From: an uncultured Clostridium sp.
GTDB taxonomy: Bacteria > Bacillota > Clostridia > TANB77 > CAG-508
Length of the DNA stretch: 27,394 nt
NCBI GenBank assembly: GCA_900553365.1
Contig: USDL01000018.1
Coordinates: 1 to 27,394 of the forward strand
Direction: 5' to 3'
Program-made: the position numbers and the translations under genes
Notes under the pieces: model-generated
Databases searched by the model: none
What the model was told of the DNA's origin: nothing
What the model saw: only the letters and a program-made list of their open reading frames with translations
In this document: piece by piece, positions 7,206 through 15,030 of the stretch
Layout of the letters: each line of letters begins with the position of its first letter
Numbering within the stretch: position 1 is the first letter of the stretch

Positions 7206-7311
7206 TATACAAATTATAAAAAAAATATTATAATAGATGATGGTAAAATAAAAAGATTATGAGTAAGAGTATTTTATATACGTTTGATATACAAAAAAAT
7301 TACCTTATAAT
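7206..7311 (+). promoter_or_regulatory. Two candidate promoters upstream of murE
   Basis: Distal: TATACA (7206-7211), 17 bp, TATAAT (7229-7234). Proximal: TTGATA (7284-7289), 16 bp, TATAAT (7306-7311), which would give a leader of only about 14 bases before the murE start at 7332, whose ribosome binding site AAGGAGG is at 7319-7325. The space between 7150 and 7331 holds nothing else recognisable. Confidence 0.55.
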
Positions 7312-7331
7312 ATTTCCAAGGAGGAAAAAAC

Positions 7332-8792
7332 ATGGAATTAAAATCTATTATTGCAGGGATAGAAGGATTAAAAGCAAAAGGAAACCTTGATTTAGATATA
7401 ACTGGAATTGAAAGTGATTCTAGAAAAATAACCGAAAATGGTATGTTTGTAGCAATAGTTGGTTTTCAAACTGATGGGCACAAATTCATAAAGCAAGCAA
7501 TAGAAAATGGAGCAAAGGTTGTAATGATTCAGGAAGGCACAAAAATAAAAAAGGAGGACATAACTGATGATGTAACAGTAATAATGGCTCCAGATACAAG
7601 AATAGCTACAGCTAAAATGGCATGCAACTTCTATAAGAATCCTTCAACAAAGTTCAAACTAATAGGCGTAACAGGAACTAAAGGCAAAACAACAACAACT
7701 TTTATGATTAAAGCAATACTAGAAGCAAAAGGCGAAAAAGTTGGATTAGTAGGAACAGTTGCAAACTACATAGGTAGCAAAAATTTAGGAGAAAGCTCAA
7801 GAACAACACCAGATAGTTTAGAACTTCAAAAACTATTTAGCCAAATGTTAAGTGAAAAGGTAGACAGTGTAATTATGGAGGTTTCTTCACAAGCACTAAA
7901 ACTACATAGAGTTGATGGATGTGATTTTGATATTGGAGTATTCACTAATTTTTCAGAAGACCACATAAGTGCACATGAACATCCAGATATGCAAGATTAT
8001 TTTAATTCAAAATTAAAATTAATGGAAATGAGTAAGAAAAGCTTTATAAATGCTGACGATTTCAAAGTATCAAAAATTAAAAAACTTTTACCTGAAAAAG
8101 ATATAAAATCTTATGGAATAGATAACGAAGCAGATTTAATAGCAAAAGATATTACAATAACCAATTCAAGTGTAGACTTTAAAGTAAAAATTGATGGAAA
8201 AAATGAAAGAATTAAAACAGGAATACCAGGAAGATTCAGCGTGTATAATTCTTTAGCAGCAATAAGTGTTGCAACAAAACTTGGTGCAAATGCAGAGCAA
8301 ATAAAAGAAGCCTTATTAAATGTAAGAGTTCCAGGAAGAAGCGAATTAGTAGATAATAAAAAAGGCTTAACAATAATGATTGACTATGCACATTCACCAG
8401 AAAGTTTGCAAAATATACTAAGTGCAGTAAAAAGCTATACAAGAGGAAAAGTAATTTCAGTATTTGGTTGTGGAGGAGATAGAGATACAACTAAAAGACC
8501 AATAATGGGACAAATTTCAGCAAATATTGCAGACTTTACAATAATAACATCAGACAATCCTCGAACAGAAAAGCCAGAAGAAATAGTAAAACAAATAGAA
8601 GAAGGGGCTAAAAAAACAAAAGGAAAATATATATGTTTAGTAGATAGAACAGAAGCAATAAAATATGCAATAAATATGGCTACAAAAACAGATATAATAG
8701 TTTTAGCAGGAAAAGGCCATGAAACTTACCAAGAAATAAATGGCGTAAAAAATCACTATGATGAAAGAGAAATCATAAAGGAGGTAATATAA
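7332..8792 (+). CDS. murE: UDP-MurNAc-L-Ala-D-Glu:meso-diaminopimelate ligase
   Basis: Adds the third residue to the peptidoglycan stem peptide, using ATP, in the cytoplasm. The ATP-binding loop GVTGTKGKTTT is at residues 112-122. DNPR at 408-411 is the motif that reads meso-diaminopimelate rather than lysine, so the wall is predicted to be DAP type. The 486 residues are the normal length. ATG at 7332 follows AAGGAGG. It starts the cluster murE-mraY-SEDS-murG; mraY begins one base after its stop, so the two are translationally coupled. Confidence 0.95.
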   Translation: MELKSIIAGIEGLKAKGNLDLDITGIESDSRKITENGMFVAIVGFQTDGHKFIKQAIENGAKVVMIQEGTKIKKEDITDDVTVIMAPDTRIATAKMACNFYKNPSTKFKLIGVTGTKGKTTTTFMIKAILEAKGEKVGLVGTVANYIGSKNLGESSRTTPDSLELQKLFSQMLSEKVDSVIMEVSSQALKLHRVDGCDFDIGVFTNFSEDHISAHEHPDMQDYFNSKLKLMEMSKKSFINADDFKVSKIKKLLPEKDIKSYGIDNEADLIAKDITITNSSVDFKVKIDGKNERIKTGIPGRFSVYNSLAAISVATKLGANAEQIKEALLNVRVPGRSELVDNKKGLTIMIDYAHSPESLQNILSAVKSYTRGKVISVFGCGGDRDTTKRPIMGQISANIADFTIITSDNPRTEKPEEIVKQIEEGAKKTKGKYICLVDRTEAIKYAINMATKTDIIVLAGKGHETYQEINGVKNHYDEREIIKEVI

Positions 8793-8793
8793 A

Positions 8794-9774
8794 TTGTATT
8801 TTCAGACAAGAATACTGTTTGTGTCATTTATTGCCACAGTAATTCTAGCAATATTTATAATACCAATACTTAAGAGATTCAAAATAGGCCAAATAGAAAG
8901 AGAAGAAGGACCGGAAAGCCATTTAGGAAAAAAAGGAACACCAACAATGGGAGGAATAATTATTGCAGCTGGAATAATTATTGGTACCATAGGTGGATAT
9001 ATATATTATTCTAAAACAGACAAAATTGTTGGAGAAAAACTATTACCACTATTGCTTATTTCAATAGGATTTGGACTTATAGGCTTTATAGATGATTACA
9101 AAAAACTAGTGTTAAAAAACACAAAGGGATTAAAACCCTCTAGCAAAATGTTAGGATTACTTATAATTTCAGTGTTGTTTACTTTGTATTTATTAAAAGG
9201 AGTAAACTTAGGAACAGCAACAATTATACCATTCTTAAAAAAAGAAATAGTGTTACCAGTGCTGGTATATATACCATTTGCCATTTTTGTAATGTTAGGA
9301 ACAACAAACGCAGTGAACTTAACAGATGGAATAGATGGACTAAGTACTAGTGTAGCAGCAATTATAACAACCTGTTTAACAGTAATTGCAATTATTTTAG
9401 ATGTAAAAGAAATAGTAGTATTTGGAAGTATAATAGTAGGAGCATGCTTAGGATTTTTAATATTTAACTTAAACACAGCCAAAGTGTTTATGGGAGATAC
9501 AGGGTCATTGCTACTAGGAGGAGTAATTTCAGCAATGGCATTATATTTACAAATGCCACTTATACTATTAATAATTGCAGCAATTCCAGTAGTTGAAACA
9601 ATATCAGTTGTACTTCAAGTAGTTTACTTTAAGAAAACAGGAGGAAGAAGACTTTTCAAAATGGCACCATTGCATCACCATTTTGAACTATCAGGATGGA
9701 AGGAAAATAAAGTAGTATCTGTATTTTGTATATTTACTTTAATGCTTTGCATTATAGGTCTTTGTTCTATATAA
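8794..9774 (+). CDS. mraY: Phospho-N-acetylmuramoyl-pentapeptide transferase
   Basis: Integral membrane enzyme that transfers phospho-MurNAc-pentapeptide to undecaprenyl phosphate, forming lipid I. Diagnostic motifs are GIEREEGP-type loop residues EREEGPESHLGKKGTPTMGG, the acidic pair in FIDDYKK, NLTDGIDGL, and APLHHHFELSGWKE near the C-terminus. The 326 residues give about ten transmembrane helices. The start is TTG at 8794, with AAAGGAGG inside the end of murE. In B. subtilis murD follows mraY; here a SEDS gene follows directly. Confidence 0.95.
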   Translation: MYFQTRILFVSFIATVILAIFIIPILKRFKIGQIEREEGPESHLGKKGTPTMGGIIIAAGIIIGTIGGYIYYSKTDKIVGEKLLPLLLISIGFGLIGFIDDYKKLVLKNTKGLKPSSKMLGLLIISVLFTLYLLKGVNLGTATIIPFLKKEIVLPVLVYIPFAIFVMLGTTNAVNLTDGIDGLSTSVAAIITTCLTVIAIILDVKEIVVFGSIIVGACLGFLIFNLNTAKVFMGDTGSLLLGGVISAMALYLQMPLILLIIAAIPVVETISVVLQVVYFKKTGGRRLFKMAPLHHHFELSGWKENKVVSVFCIFTLMLCIIGLCSI

Positions 9775-9807
9775 ACAAAAGAAACATAGTATATAAGAGA
9801 GGTATTT

Positions 9808-10974
9808 ATGAAAAACGAAACAAATGTAAGGGCAAGCAATACTCGCCCCCCAAAGGATAAAAATAAGCCTTTTGACTTTATTTTATTTATAGTAGTTTTA
9901 ATATTATTAGGAATGGGAGTAACAATGGTACTTTCAGCAAGTTCACCAATGTCACTTTCAACAACATCAAGCAGTTATACATATGCATATAAACAAGCTA
10001 TTGCAGCAGTATTAGGAATAATTGTTATGTTAATAATATCAAAAATTGACTATAAGATACTTGCAAAATTTTATAAACCAATTTGGGTTATTTCAATAGT
10101 TGGATTAGCAGCTGTTTTAATACCAGGAGTTGGTGTTAACGTAAATGGTGCGTTAAGGTGGATAAAATTTCCAGTATTTAAAACAATACAACCATCTGAA
10201 ATTACAAAACTAGGATTAATAATCTTTTTTGCGGCATATCTTACAATACATAGAAGCGAGCTAAAAAGCTTAGGAAAGGGATTCTTTAAACCATTAATAC
10301 TATTTGTAGCACCAGCTATAGCTATATTAATGGTTGTACAATCACACTTAAGTGCTTCTGTAATAATTATTATTACAATATCAGTTATGATGATTATGGC
10401 AGGATGCAAAGTATCTCATTTTGCTATATTTGGTGGTTCAGGAGCAATTTTAGGAGCAACAGGACTATATGTACTTGCTAAAGAATTTGGAATAGGTGAA
10501 TATAGACTAAAAAGATTAATAGCATTTGCAGATCCATGGGCAGATCCACTAGATACAGGTTGGCAAATAATACAAGGCTTGTATGCTATTGGTTCAGGAG
10601 GACTATTTGGAGTAGGGCTTGGAAATAGTAGACAAAAGTATTTATATATATCAGAGCCACACAATGACTATATTTTTGCTGTTTTGGCAGAAGAACTAGG
10701 CTTTATAGGATGCATAATAGTTATATTGCTTTTTGCAATATTTATTTGGAGAGGAATAATAATAGCAATGAAAGCACCAGATATGTTTGGAAGCTTACTA
10801 GCATGTGGAATAACAGCTTTAATAGGATTTCAAGCAATTATCAATATAGCAGTTGTAACATCATCAATACCAGTAACAGGAATAGCTTTGCCATTCTTTA
10901 GTTATGGAGGAACATCACTTATAATCCTACTTGCATCAGTACGGCGTACTTTTGAATATTTCAAGGCAAAGTAA
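9808..10974 (+). CDS. SEDS-family peptidoglycan polymerase (FtsW/SpoVE type)
   Basis: A 388-residue polytopic protein that polymerises lipid II into glycan strands with a partner class B PBP. Seen: QPSEITKLG, LSASVIII, the DPWADPLDTGWQIIQ loop containing the essential aspartate region of RodA/FtsW, and the C-terminal ALPFFSYGGTS. The first 25 or so residues are a hydrophilic cytoplasmic tail. Between mraY and murG, B. subtilis has spoVE at the equivalent place, so SpoVE/FtsW is more likely than RodA, but the exact paralogue cannot be set from sequence alone. ATG at 9808 follows AGAGAGG. Confidence 0.9.
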   Translation: MKNETNVRASNTRPPKDKNKPFDFILFIVVLILLGMGVTMVLSASSPMSLSTTSSSYTYAYKQAIAAVLGIIVMLIISKIDYKILAKFYKPIWVISIVGLAAVLIPGVGVNVNGALRWIKFPVFKTIQPSEITKLGLIIFFAAYLTIHRSELKSLGKGFFKPLILFVAPAIAILMVVQSHLSASVIIIITISVMMIMAGCKVSHFAIFGGSGAILGATGLYVLAKEFGIGEYRLKRLIAFADPWADPLDTGWQIIQGLYAIGSGGLFGVGLGNSRQKYLYISEPHNDYIFAVLAEELGFIGCIIVILLFAIFIWRGIIIAMKAPDMFGSLLACGITALIGFQAIINIAVVTSSIPVTGIALPFFSYGGTSLIILLASVRRTFEYFKAK

Positions 10975-10993
10975 TAAAATTTAAAAAAATTAA

Positions 10994-11013
10994 GGGCAGC
11001 GATTAGCTTGCCC
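10994..11013 (+). other. GC-rich hairpin upstream of murG
   Basis: GGGCAGC pairs with GCTTGCCC around GATTA, with one bulged T. It has no T-tract, and it ends 17 bases before the murG ribosome binding site. Possibly an RNA processing or stability element between the SEDS gene and murG. Confidence 0.4.
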
Positions 11014-11040
11014 ATTATTAAAATTAGGGAGGAAGCATAT

Positions 11041-12135
11041 ATGAAGGTTATTATTGCAGCAGCTGGAACAGGTGGGCACATAAACCCAGGAATAGCAATG
11101 GCAAACGAAATAAAAAAGCATTATCCAAATGCAGAAATAACATTTATTGGAACTCCAAGAGGACTAGAAAACGATTTAGTTCCAAGAGCAGGATACAAAC
11201 TAAAAGTAATTGAGGCTTATGGAATTAAAAGAAAAATTAGTTTTAGTAATTTGAAAAACGCTTGCAAAACTTTAAAAAGTTATAAAATCGCAAGAAAAAT
11301 AATAAAGGAAATAAAACCCGATATAGTAATAGGAACAGGAGGATATATTTGTGGACCTGTATTCTCAGGAGCATTCAAATACGGAATACCAACTGTAATA
11401 CATGAAAGCAATGCTTTTCCAGGAGTTGCAGTGAAATTATTATCTAAAAAAGCTAATACTGTTTTAGTAGGTTTTGAAGATGCTAAAAAACGTTTACCAA
11501 AGGCCAAAAATGTAATTGTTACAGGAACACCTACAAAAGTAAAAAATCTTAATTTAAGTGATGAACAAAAATTAGAAATAAAAAAACAATTTAGAATAAA
11601 CAATAACTTACCAATAGTAACTGTATTTGGAGGAAGCCAAGGGGCAGAAACAATAAATAAATGCTTCATAGAAATTATTAATAAAAAAATGAACAAAGAA
11701 TACCAAATAATTTGGGCTGTAGGTTCAAAAAAATATGAAGAAGTTAGAAAAAATATTAAGGAAACATATAATGCCTCAATAGTTCCATATATATATAACA
11801 TGGAAGAGGTTTTGAACTTGGCAGATTTAGTAGTTTCAAGAAGCGGAGCAATGACAATAACAGAAGTTGCAAAATGTGGAAAACCTGCAATATTTATTCC
11901 CTATCCTTATGCAACAGAAAATCACCAAGAATATAATGCAAAGGTACTTGCAAATGCAGATGCAGCAAGAATTATACTAGATAAAGACTTAAATACTAGT
12001 AAATTAAACCAAACAATAAACGAAATAATATTAGATAAAGTAAAATTAAAACAAATGGGCGAAAATGCCAAAAAAGTTTCAATTAAAAATGTAGAAGAAA
12101 AGATATTTAATGAAATTGAAAAACTAATTAAATAG
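11041..12135 (+). CDS. murG: Undecaprenyl-PP-MurNAc-pentapeptide GlcNAc transferase
   Basis: Peripheral membrane GT28 enzyme that converts lipid I to lipid II. The N-terminal glycine loop GTGGHINPG is at residues 9-17, and the second-domain motif GGSQGAETIN and the UDP-binding SRSGAMTITE region are present. ATG at 11041 is chosen because AGGGAGG (11027-11033) precedes it; an in-frame TTG at 11008 lies upstream without a binding site. This gives 364 residues, the family norm. Last gene of the cluster; sigK follows after 71 bases with its own promoter-like elements. Confidence 0.95.
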   Translation: MKVIIAAAGTGGHINPGIAMANEIKKHYPNAEITFIGTPRGLENDLVPRAGYKLKVIEAYGIKRKISFSNLKNACKTLKSYKIARKIIKEIKPDIVIGTGGYICGPVFSGAFKYGIPTVIHESNAFPGVAVKLLSKKANTVLVGFEDAKKRLPKAKNVIVTGTPTKVKNLNLSDEQKLEIKKQFRINNNLPIVTVFGGSQGAETINKCFIEIINKKMNKEYQIIWAVGSKKYEEVRKNIKETYNASIVPYIYNMEEVLNLADLVVSRSGAMTITEVAKCGKPAIFIPYPYATENHQEYNAKVLANADAARIILDKDLNTSKLNQTINEIILDKVKLKQMGENAKKVSIKNVEEKIFNEIEKLIK

Positions 12136-12151
12136 ATTTACAAAAGGTCAG

Positions 12152-12179
12152 GCACATTTATTTATTCTTAACATATAAT
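12152..12179 (+). promoter_or_regulatory. SigE/SigK-type promoter candidate of sigK
   Basis: GCACATT (12152-12158), 13 bp, CATATAAT (12172-12179). The -10 matches the sporulation mother-cell consensus CATACA-T at seven of eight positions, and the -35 resembles the SigE box KMATATT at six of seven. sigK is transcribed by SigE and then SigK in B. subtilis, so this is expected. No good sigma-A promoter is visible here. Confidence 0.45.
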
Positions 12180-12206
12180 TTGTTATAGATAAATGGAGGT
12201 GCTTTT

Positions 12207-12560
12207 TTGTTGTTTTATTTAATAAGTTTTATAGAATTTTGCAAAACTGCTTTTTTCGTTCTAGGATATATATCAAACAATAGCTTGTTCCCAGAACCAT
12301 TATCACAAGAAGAGGAAAAAGAATATCTGGAAAAATATATTAATGGAGACGAAGAGGCAAGAAATGTATTAATAGAAAGGAATTTAAGACTTGTAGCACA
12401 TATATGTAAGAAATATAATATACCCAATATAGAAACAGATGATTTAATATCAATAGGAACAATAGGCTTAATAAAAGGAATAAACACATTTAATTTAGAC
12501 AAAAATGTACGTTTAGCAACGTATGCTTCAAGATGTATAGAAAAATCTATACTAACATAG
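12207..12560 (+). CDS. sigK: RNA polymerase sigma factor SigK, N-terminal fragment (split by a skin-like element)
   Basis: Residues 1-112 are sigma-K; the rest (SILT, stop TAG) is read from inserted DNA. Residues 1-20 are hydrophobic, like the B. subtilis pro-SigK pro-sequence, and GYISNNSLFPEPLSQEEEK aligns without gaps to the processing region. Sigma region 2 shows NLRLVAHICKKY and DDLISIGTIGLIKGI. The match ends at LATYASRCIE, exactly where B. subtilis sigK is interrupted. The remainder is at 22405-22785, in the same orientation. The start is TTG at 12207 (GGAGG at 12195-12199); TTG at 12210 is an alternative. Alone it lacks regions 3-4 and cannot be a working sigma factor. Confidence 0.95.
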   Translation: MLFYLISFIEFCKTAFFVLGYISNNSLFPEPLSQEEEKEYLEKYINGDEEARNVLIERNLRLVAHICKKYNIPNIETDDLISIGTIGLIKGINTFNLDKNVRLATYASRCIEKSILT

Positions 12561-12570
12561 TGGCAACAAA
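12519..12570 (+). other. Left recombination junction of the skin-like element
   Basis: The shared core GTATAGAAAA is at 12535-12544. To its left is sigK coding DNA. To its right is the element arm AATCTATACTAACATAG followed by TGGCAACAAA (12561-12570), which is the reverse complement of TTTGTTGCCA at the right junction (22391-22400). The symmetry centre of the joined element arms is the AA at 12543-12544, the inferred crossover dinucleotide. Confidence 0.85.
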
Positions 12571-12745
12571 AAACAATATAAATAGCTTATTTAATAAATT
12601 AAGGGAAAATATAAATTGTAATATTAAATTGGAATTACCAAAATTAATAAATGTAGATTATAGTAATGTGAAAAAATGGTTAAATGGACAAGCAATAATG
12701 AGTAAAACAAGTTATAACAAAATTAAAAATATATATAAAATTTAA
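12533..12745 (+). CDS. Small helix-turn-helix-like ORF spanning the left junction
   Basis: A 70-codon frame whose ATG (12533) belongs to sigK DNA and whose codons from 12545 on belong to the element. A GTG at 12560 is an alternative start; neither has a clear ribosome binding site. The C-terminal half (ELPKLINVDYSNVKKWLNG then KIKNIYKI) resembles the end of an XRE/Cro-type DNA-binding fold. In the excised circle this frame is continuous with the recombinase frame (aga aaa at 22413-22418 then atc at 12545), adding 66 residues to the recombinase. Whether it is expressed as drawn is uncertain. It could also be a recombination directionality factor. Confidence 0.45.
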   Translation: MYRKIYTNIVATKNNINSLFNKLRENINCNIKLELPKLINVDYSNVKKWLNGQAIMSKTSYNKIKNIYKI

Positions 12746-12785
12746 GTATATCGTTTTGATATACACTATAAAAATTATAATAACT

Positions 12786-12866
12786 CTAAAAGCCACGCTT
12801 TTAGGCTCTTGCACGGAGTATGTATATACGCCTGTTCCTGCAAAATTATCCTGTGGGATAATTTTG
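12786..12866 (+). ncRNA. Cluster of three hairpins near the left end of the element
   Basis: Hairpin 1: CTAAAAGC-CAC-GCTTTTAG (12786-12804), perfect. Hairpin 2: TGCA-c-GGA (12810-12817) pairs with TCC-TGCA (12836-12842) around a GTATGTATATAC core. Hairpin 3: 11-bp perfect stem 12841-12851 with 12856-12866, loop TGTG. There is no ORF here and base composition is richer in GC than the surroundings. It could be a structured small RNA, a leader of the M29 gene, or a terminator array. Confidence 0.35.
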
Positions 12867-12893
12867 ACAGAATAATTAAGTTTATGGTATTAT
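12864..12893 (+). promoter_or_regulatory. Promoter of the M29 aminopeptidase gene
   Basis: TTGACA (12864-12869), 18 bp, TATTAT (12888-12893), 60 bases before the ATG. The -35 box overlaps the right arm of the third hairpin (12856-12866). Confidence 0.55.
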
Positions 12894-12953
12894 TATATAA
12901 ACATATGAAAAAACATTATGATTTTAAAGAGTATAAAGAAAAAGGTGGATACG

Positions 12954-14063
12954 ATGGAAAGATTAACAAAATTAGCAAATCAAATTTTAACATATTCTAT
13001 AAAGGTAAAAGAAAATGAAAATTTATTAATTGAATTATTTGGAACAGATGGTATTCCACTAGCAAAGGAACTAATTAGTCAAGCACACAATTTAAAAATT
13101 AATGTTTTTTTTAATATAATAGAGTATGAAATTTTAGAAGAATTTTTAAAGAAAGCTACAGAAGAAGAAATAAAGAGGTATGCTTTATATGATTTGAATA
13201 GAATGAAAGAAATGGATGCTTACATAGGAATTAGTGCAAAAAGGAAAGAAAATGAGTTTGATAAAGTCCCTATGGAAAAAATGGAGTTATATAATACAGA
13301 ATATATGCTACCAGTTCATTTTAAAGAAAGAGTGAAAAAGAAATGGTGTATATTAAGATATCCAAATGATTTTTTTGCAGAAATGAATAAAATGAGTTTA
13401 GAACAAGCAGAAGATTTTTACTTTAATGTTTGTAATTTGGATTATGGAAAAATGTCAAATTCAATGAATAAATTGGTTGAATTAATGAATAAAACAGATA
13501 AAGTTAGAATTATAGGAATAAATACTGATTTGATTTTTAGCATAAAGGGAATAAAAGCAGAAAAATATATAGGCAATTATAATTTACCAGATGGAGAAGT
13601 TGCAACAGCTCCAGTAAAGAACAGTTTAAACGGATATATAACATATAATACACAAACAAAATATAATGGAAAAACATTTAATAATATTAGATTTGAATTT
13701 AAAAACGGAAAAATTATAAATGCAACAGCTAATGATACTGAAGCCTTAAATGAAATATTAAATGCGGATGAAGGAGCAAGATACATTGGGGAATTTGCCA
13801 TAGGATTAAATCCATATATCACAAGAGTAAATTCTGATGTGTTATTTGATGAAAAAGTATGTGGAAGCTTTCACTTAACACCAGGCAATGCTTTACAAGA
13901 AAGTGATAATGGAAATAGATCTTCTATTCATTGGGATATTGTAAATATACAAACACCAGAATATGGTGGAGGAGAAATTTGGTTTGATGATGTATTAATA
14001 ATGAAGGACGGAAGATTTATATTAAAAGAATTGGAATGTCTAAACCCAGAAGAAATAAAGTAG
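12954..14063 (+). CDS. M29-family aminopeptidase (AmpS/PepS type)
   Basis: A cytoplasmic metallo-aminopeptidase. The family's conserved blocks are present: NLPDGEVATAP (E215 a metal ligand), GEFAIGLNPYI, GSFHLTPGNA and HWDIV. The 369 residues from ATG 12954 fit the family length. This start follows AAAGGTGG (12941-12948), and the typical N-terminus ERLTKLANQIL begins there; the in-frame upstream extension lacks a binding site. It is the first full gene inside the skin-like element. The link between a broad aminopeptidase and the element is unknown. It ends in a terminator shared with the convergent XRE gene. Confidence 0.88.
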   Translation: MERLTKLANQILTYSIKVKENENLLIELFGTDGIPLAKELISQAHNLKINVFFNIIEYEILEEFLKKATEEEIKRYALYDLNRMKEMDAYIGISAKRKENEFDKVPMEKMELYNTEYMLPVHFKERVKKKWCILRYPNDFFAEMNKMSLEQAEDFYFNVCNLDYGKMSNSMNKLVELMNKTDKVRIIGINTDLIFSIKGIKAEKYIGNYNLPDGEVATAPVKNSLNGYITYNTQTKYNGKTFNNIRFEFKNGKIINATANDTEALNEILNADEGARYIGEFAIGLNPYITRVNSDVLFDEKVCGSFHLTPGNALQESDNGNRSSIHWDIVNIQTPEYGGGEIWFDDVLIMKDGRFILKELECLNPEEIK

Positions 14064-14088
14064 AGTATAAATGAACTCTACTTTATTT
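14053..14088. terminator. Bidirectional terminator between the M29 gene and the XRE gene
   Basis: Perfect 14-bp stem (14053-14066 with 14075-14088), eight-base loop, A/T tracts at the base. Both convergent stop codons lie in the arms, which explains why the two proteins both end in a glutamate-isoleucine-lysine. Confidence 0.85.
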
Positions 14089-14809
14089 CTTGAGCAGAAT
14101 CATAATAAAATTCATCATATAATTTTGAATCTAATATCCAAGCATTGTCATTTAAAATTTTTCGAACTTCTGGTCTAGAAAGTTTTAATTTTTTAATATT
14201 GATTTTAGAAATTTCTAGTGGAAATGTTGAAATTAACCCTTTTTTTATAATTGGAAGATAATTAGGGGTTAAGCCAGTAATAAAACAGTTAAAAAAATCT
14301 GAAGTATTGCTTAAAGGCAAACTTATAATTATTTGTACTCTTTCTATTCCTAATTTGTGAGCACTTACATTTTTTAAATTAACATATGCTATATTATCTA
14401 AAAATTCAAGTGAACCTTCATAATAATAAGCACAGCTTGCAATATCAGTTTTTACACCATTATAAAATTGAGCTTGGAAAACATCAGAAGTATTATTATT
14501 TATCTTTATTATTGAAGATATTAACTTGTTTGCTGTAACATAATACAAATATAAAGTATCAGTATTAAAAGGATTTGAGAAGATAGTGTTTTCAGTATTT
14601 AATGACAATATATCTGACAAATTGATGCCAAGAACATTGCATAATTCTAGTGTTGTAATAAAATCTGGGATTATTGCACCTTTTTCATATTTAGAGATAG
14701 TTGCCTTACTTTTATAAATTTTATTGCCAACATCTTCTAAACTCAAATGTTTAATTTTCCTATAATTCCTTAAGATTTCTCCAATATTAGTTTGATTGGT
14801 ATTGTACAT
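14078..14809 (-). CDS. XRE-family transcriptional regulator
   Basis: A 243-residue protein. Residues about 8-62 are a Cro/CI helix-turn-helix (IGEILRNYRKIKHLSLEDVG, then KATISKYEKGAIIPD). The remaining 180 residues are not recognised and could bind a ligand or mediate dimerisation. ATG at 14809 is preceded by AGGTGATTTT on the minus strand. It is divergent from the HIT-radical SAM cassette, and both promoters lie in the 221-bp space, so it is a likely local regulator of that cassette and of itself. This is an inference from layout only. Confidence 0.8.
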   Translation of the reverse strand: MYNTNQTNIGEILRNYRKIKHLSLEDVGNKIYKSKATISKYEKGAIIPDFITTLELCNVLGINLSDILSLNTENTIFSNPFNTDTLYLYYVTANKLISSIIKINNNTSDVFQAQFYNGVKTDIASCAYYYEGSLEFLDNIAYVNLKNVSAHKLGIERVQIIISLPLSNTSDFFNCFITGLTPNYLPIIKKGLISTFPLEISKINIKKLKLSRPEVRKILNDNAWILDSKLYDEFYYDSAQEIK

Positions 14810-14877
14810 AAAATCACCTATAAAATCAAAAGTTTCTTAAAAATATATTTTTTATTAAAAAAAGTCTATTTTGTAAA

Positions 14878-14906
14878 ATTATACCCAAAAACATAAAAAA
14901 AGTCAA
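14878..14906 (-). promoter_or_regulatory. Promoter of the XRE regulator
   Basis: On the minus strand TTGACT (14901-14906), 17 bp, TATAAT (14878-14883). GAAACTTTT occurs in inverted orientation on both sides (near 14829-14837 and 14914-14922), possible operator half-sites. Confidence 0.65.
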
Positions 14907-14967
14907 CTCATACGAAACTTTTTTAGGGAAACAACAACGCCAAAAGAGTGTAATGACTGGAAAAATT

Positions 14968-14996
14968 TTGCAAAAGTATTGCCATTATGCTATAAT
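14968..14996 (+). promoter_or_regulatory. Promoter of the enzyme cassette
   Basis: TTGCAA (14968-14973), 17 bp, TATAAT (14991-14996) with an extended TGC immediately before the -10. It lies 34 bases before the ATG at 15031. It should drive 15031 through 19509 as an operon. Confidence 0.7.
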
Positions 14997-15030
14997 TTCC
15001 AAAGAAATTAATGAATAAGGAGAATAAAAG

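Noticed and set aside
12809..13018. 69-codon ORF overlapping the start of the M29 gene
   Set aside because: No ribosome binding site, covers hairpins and the promoter, and overlaps a well-supported gene start.
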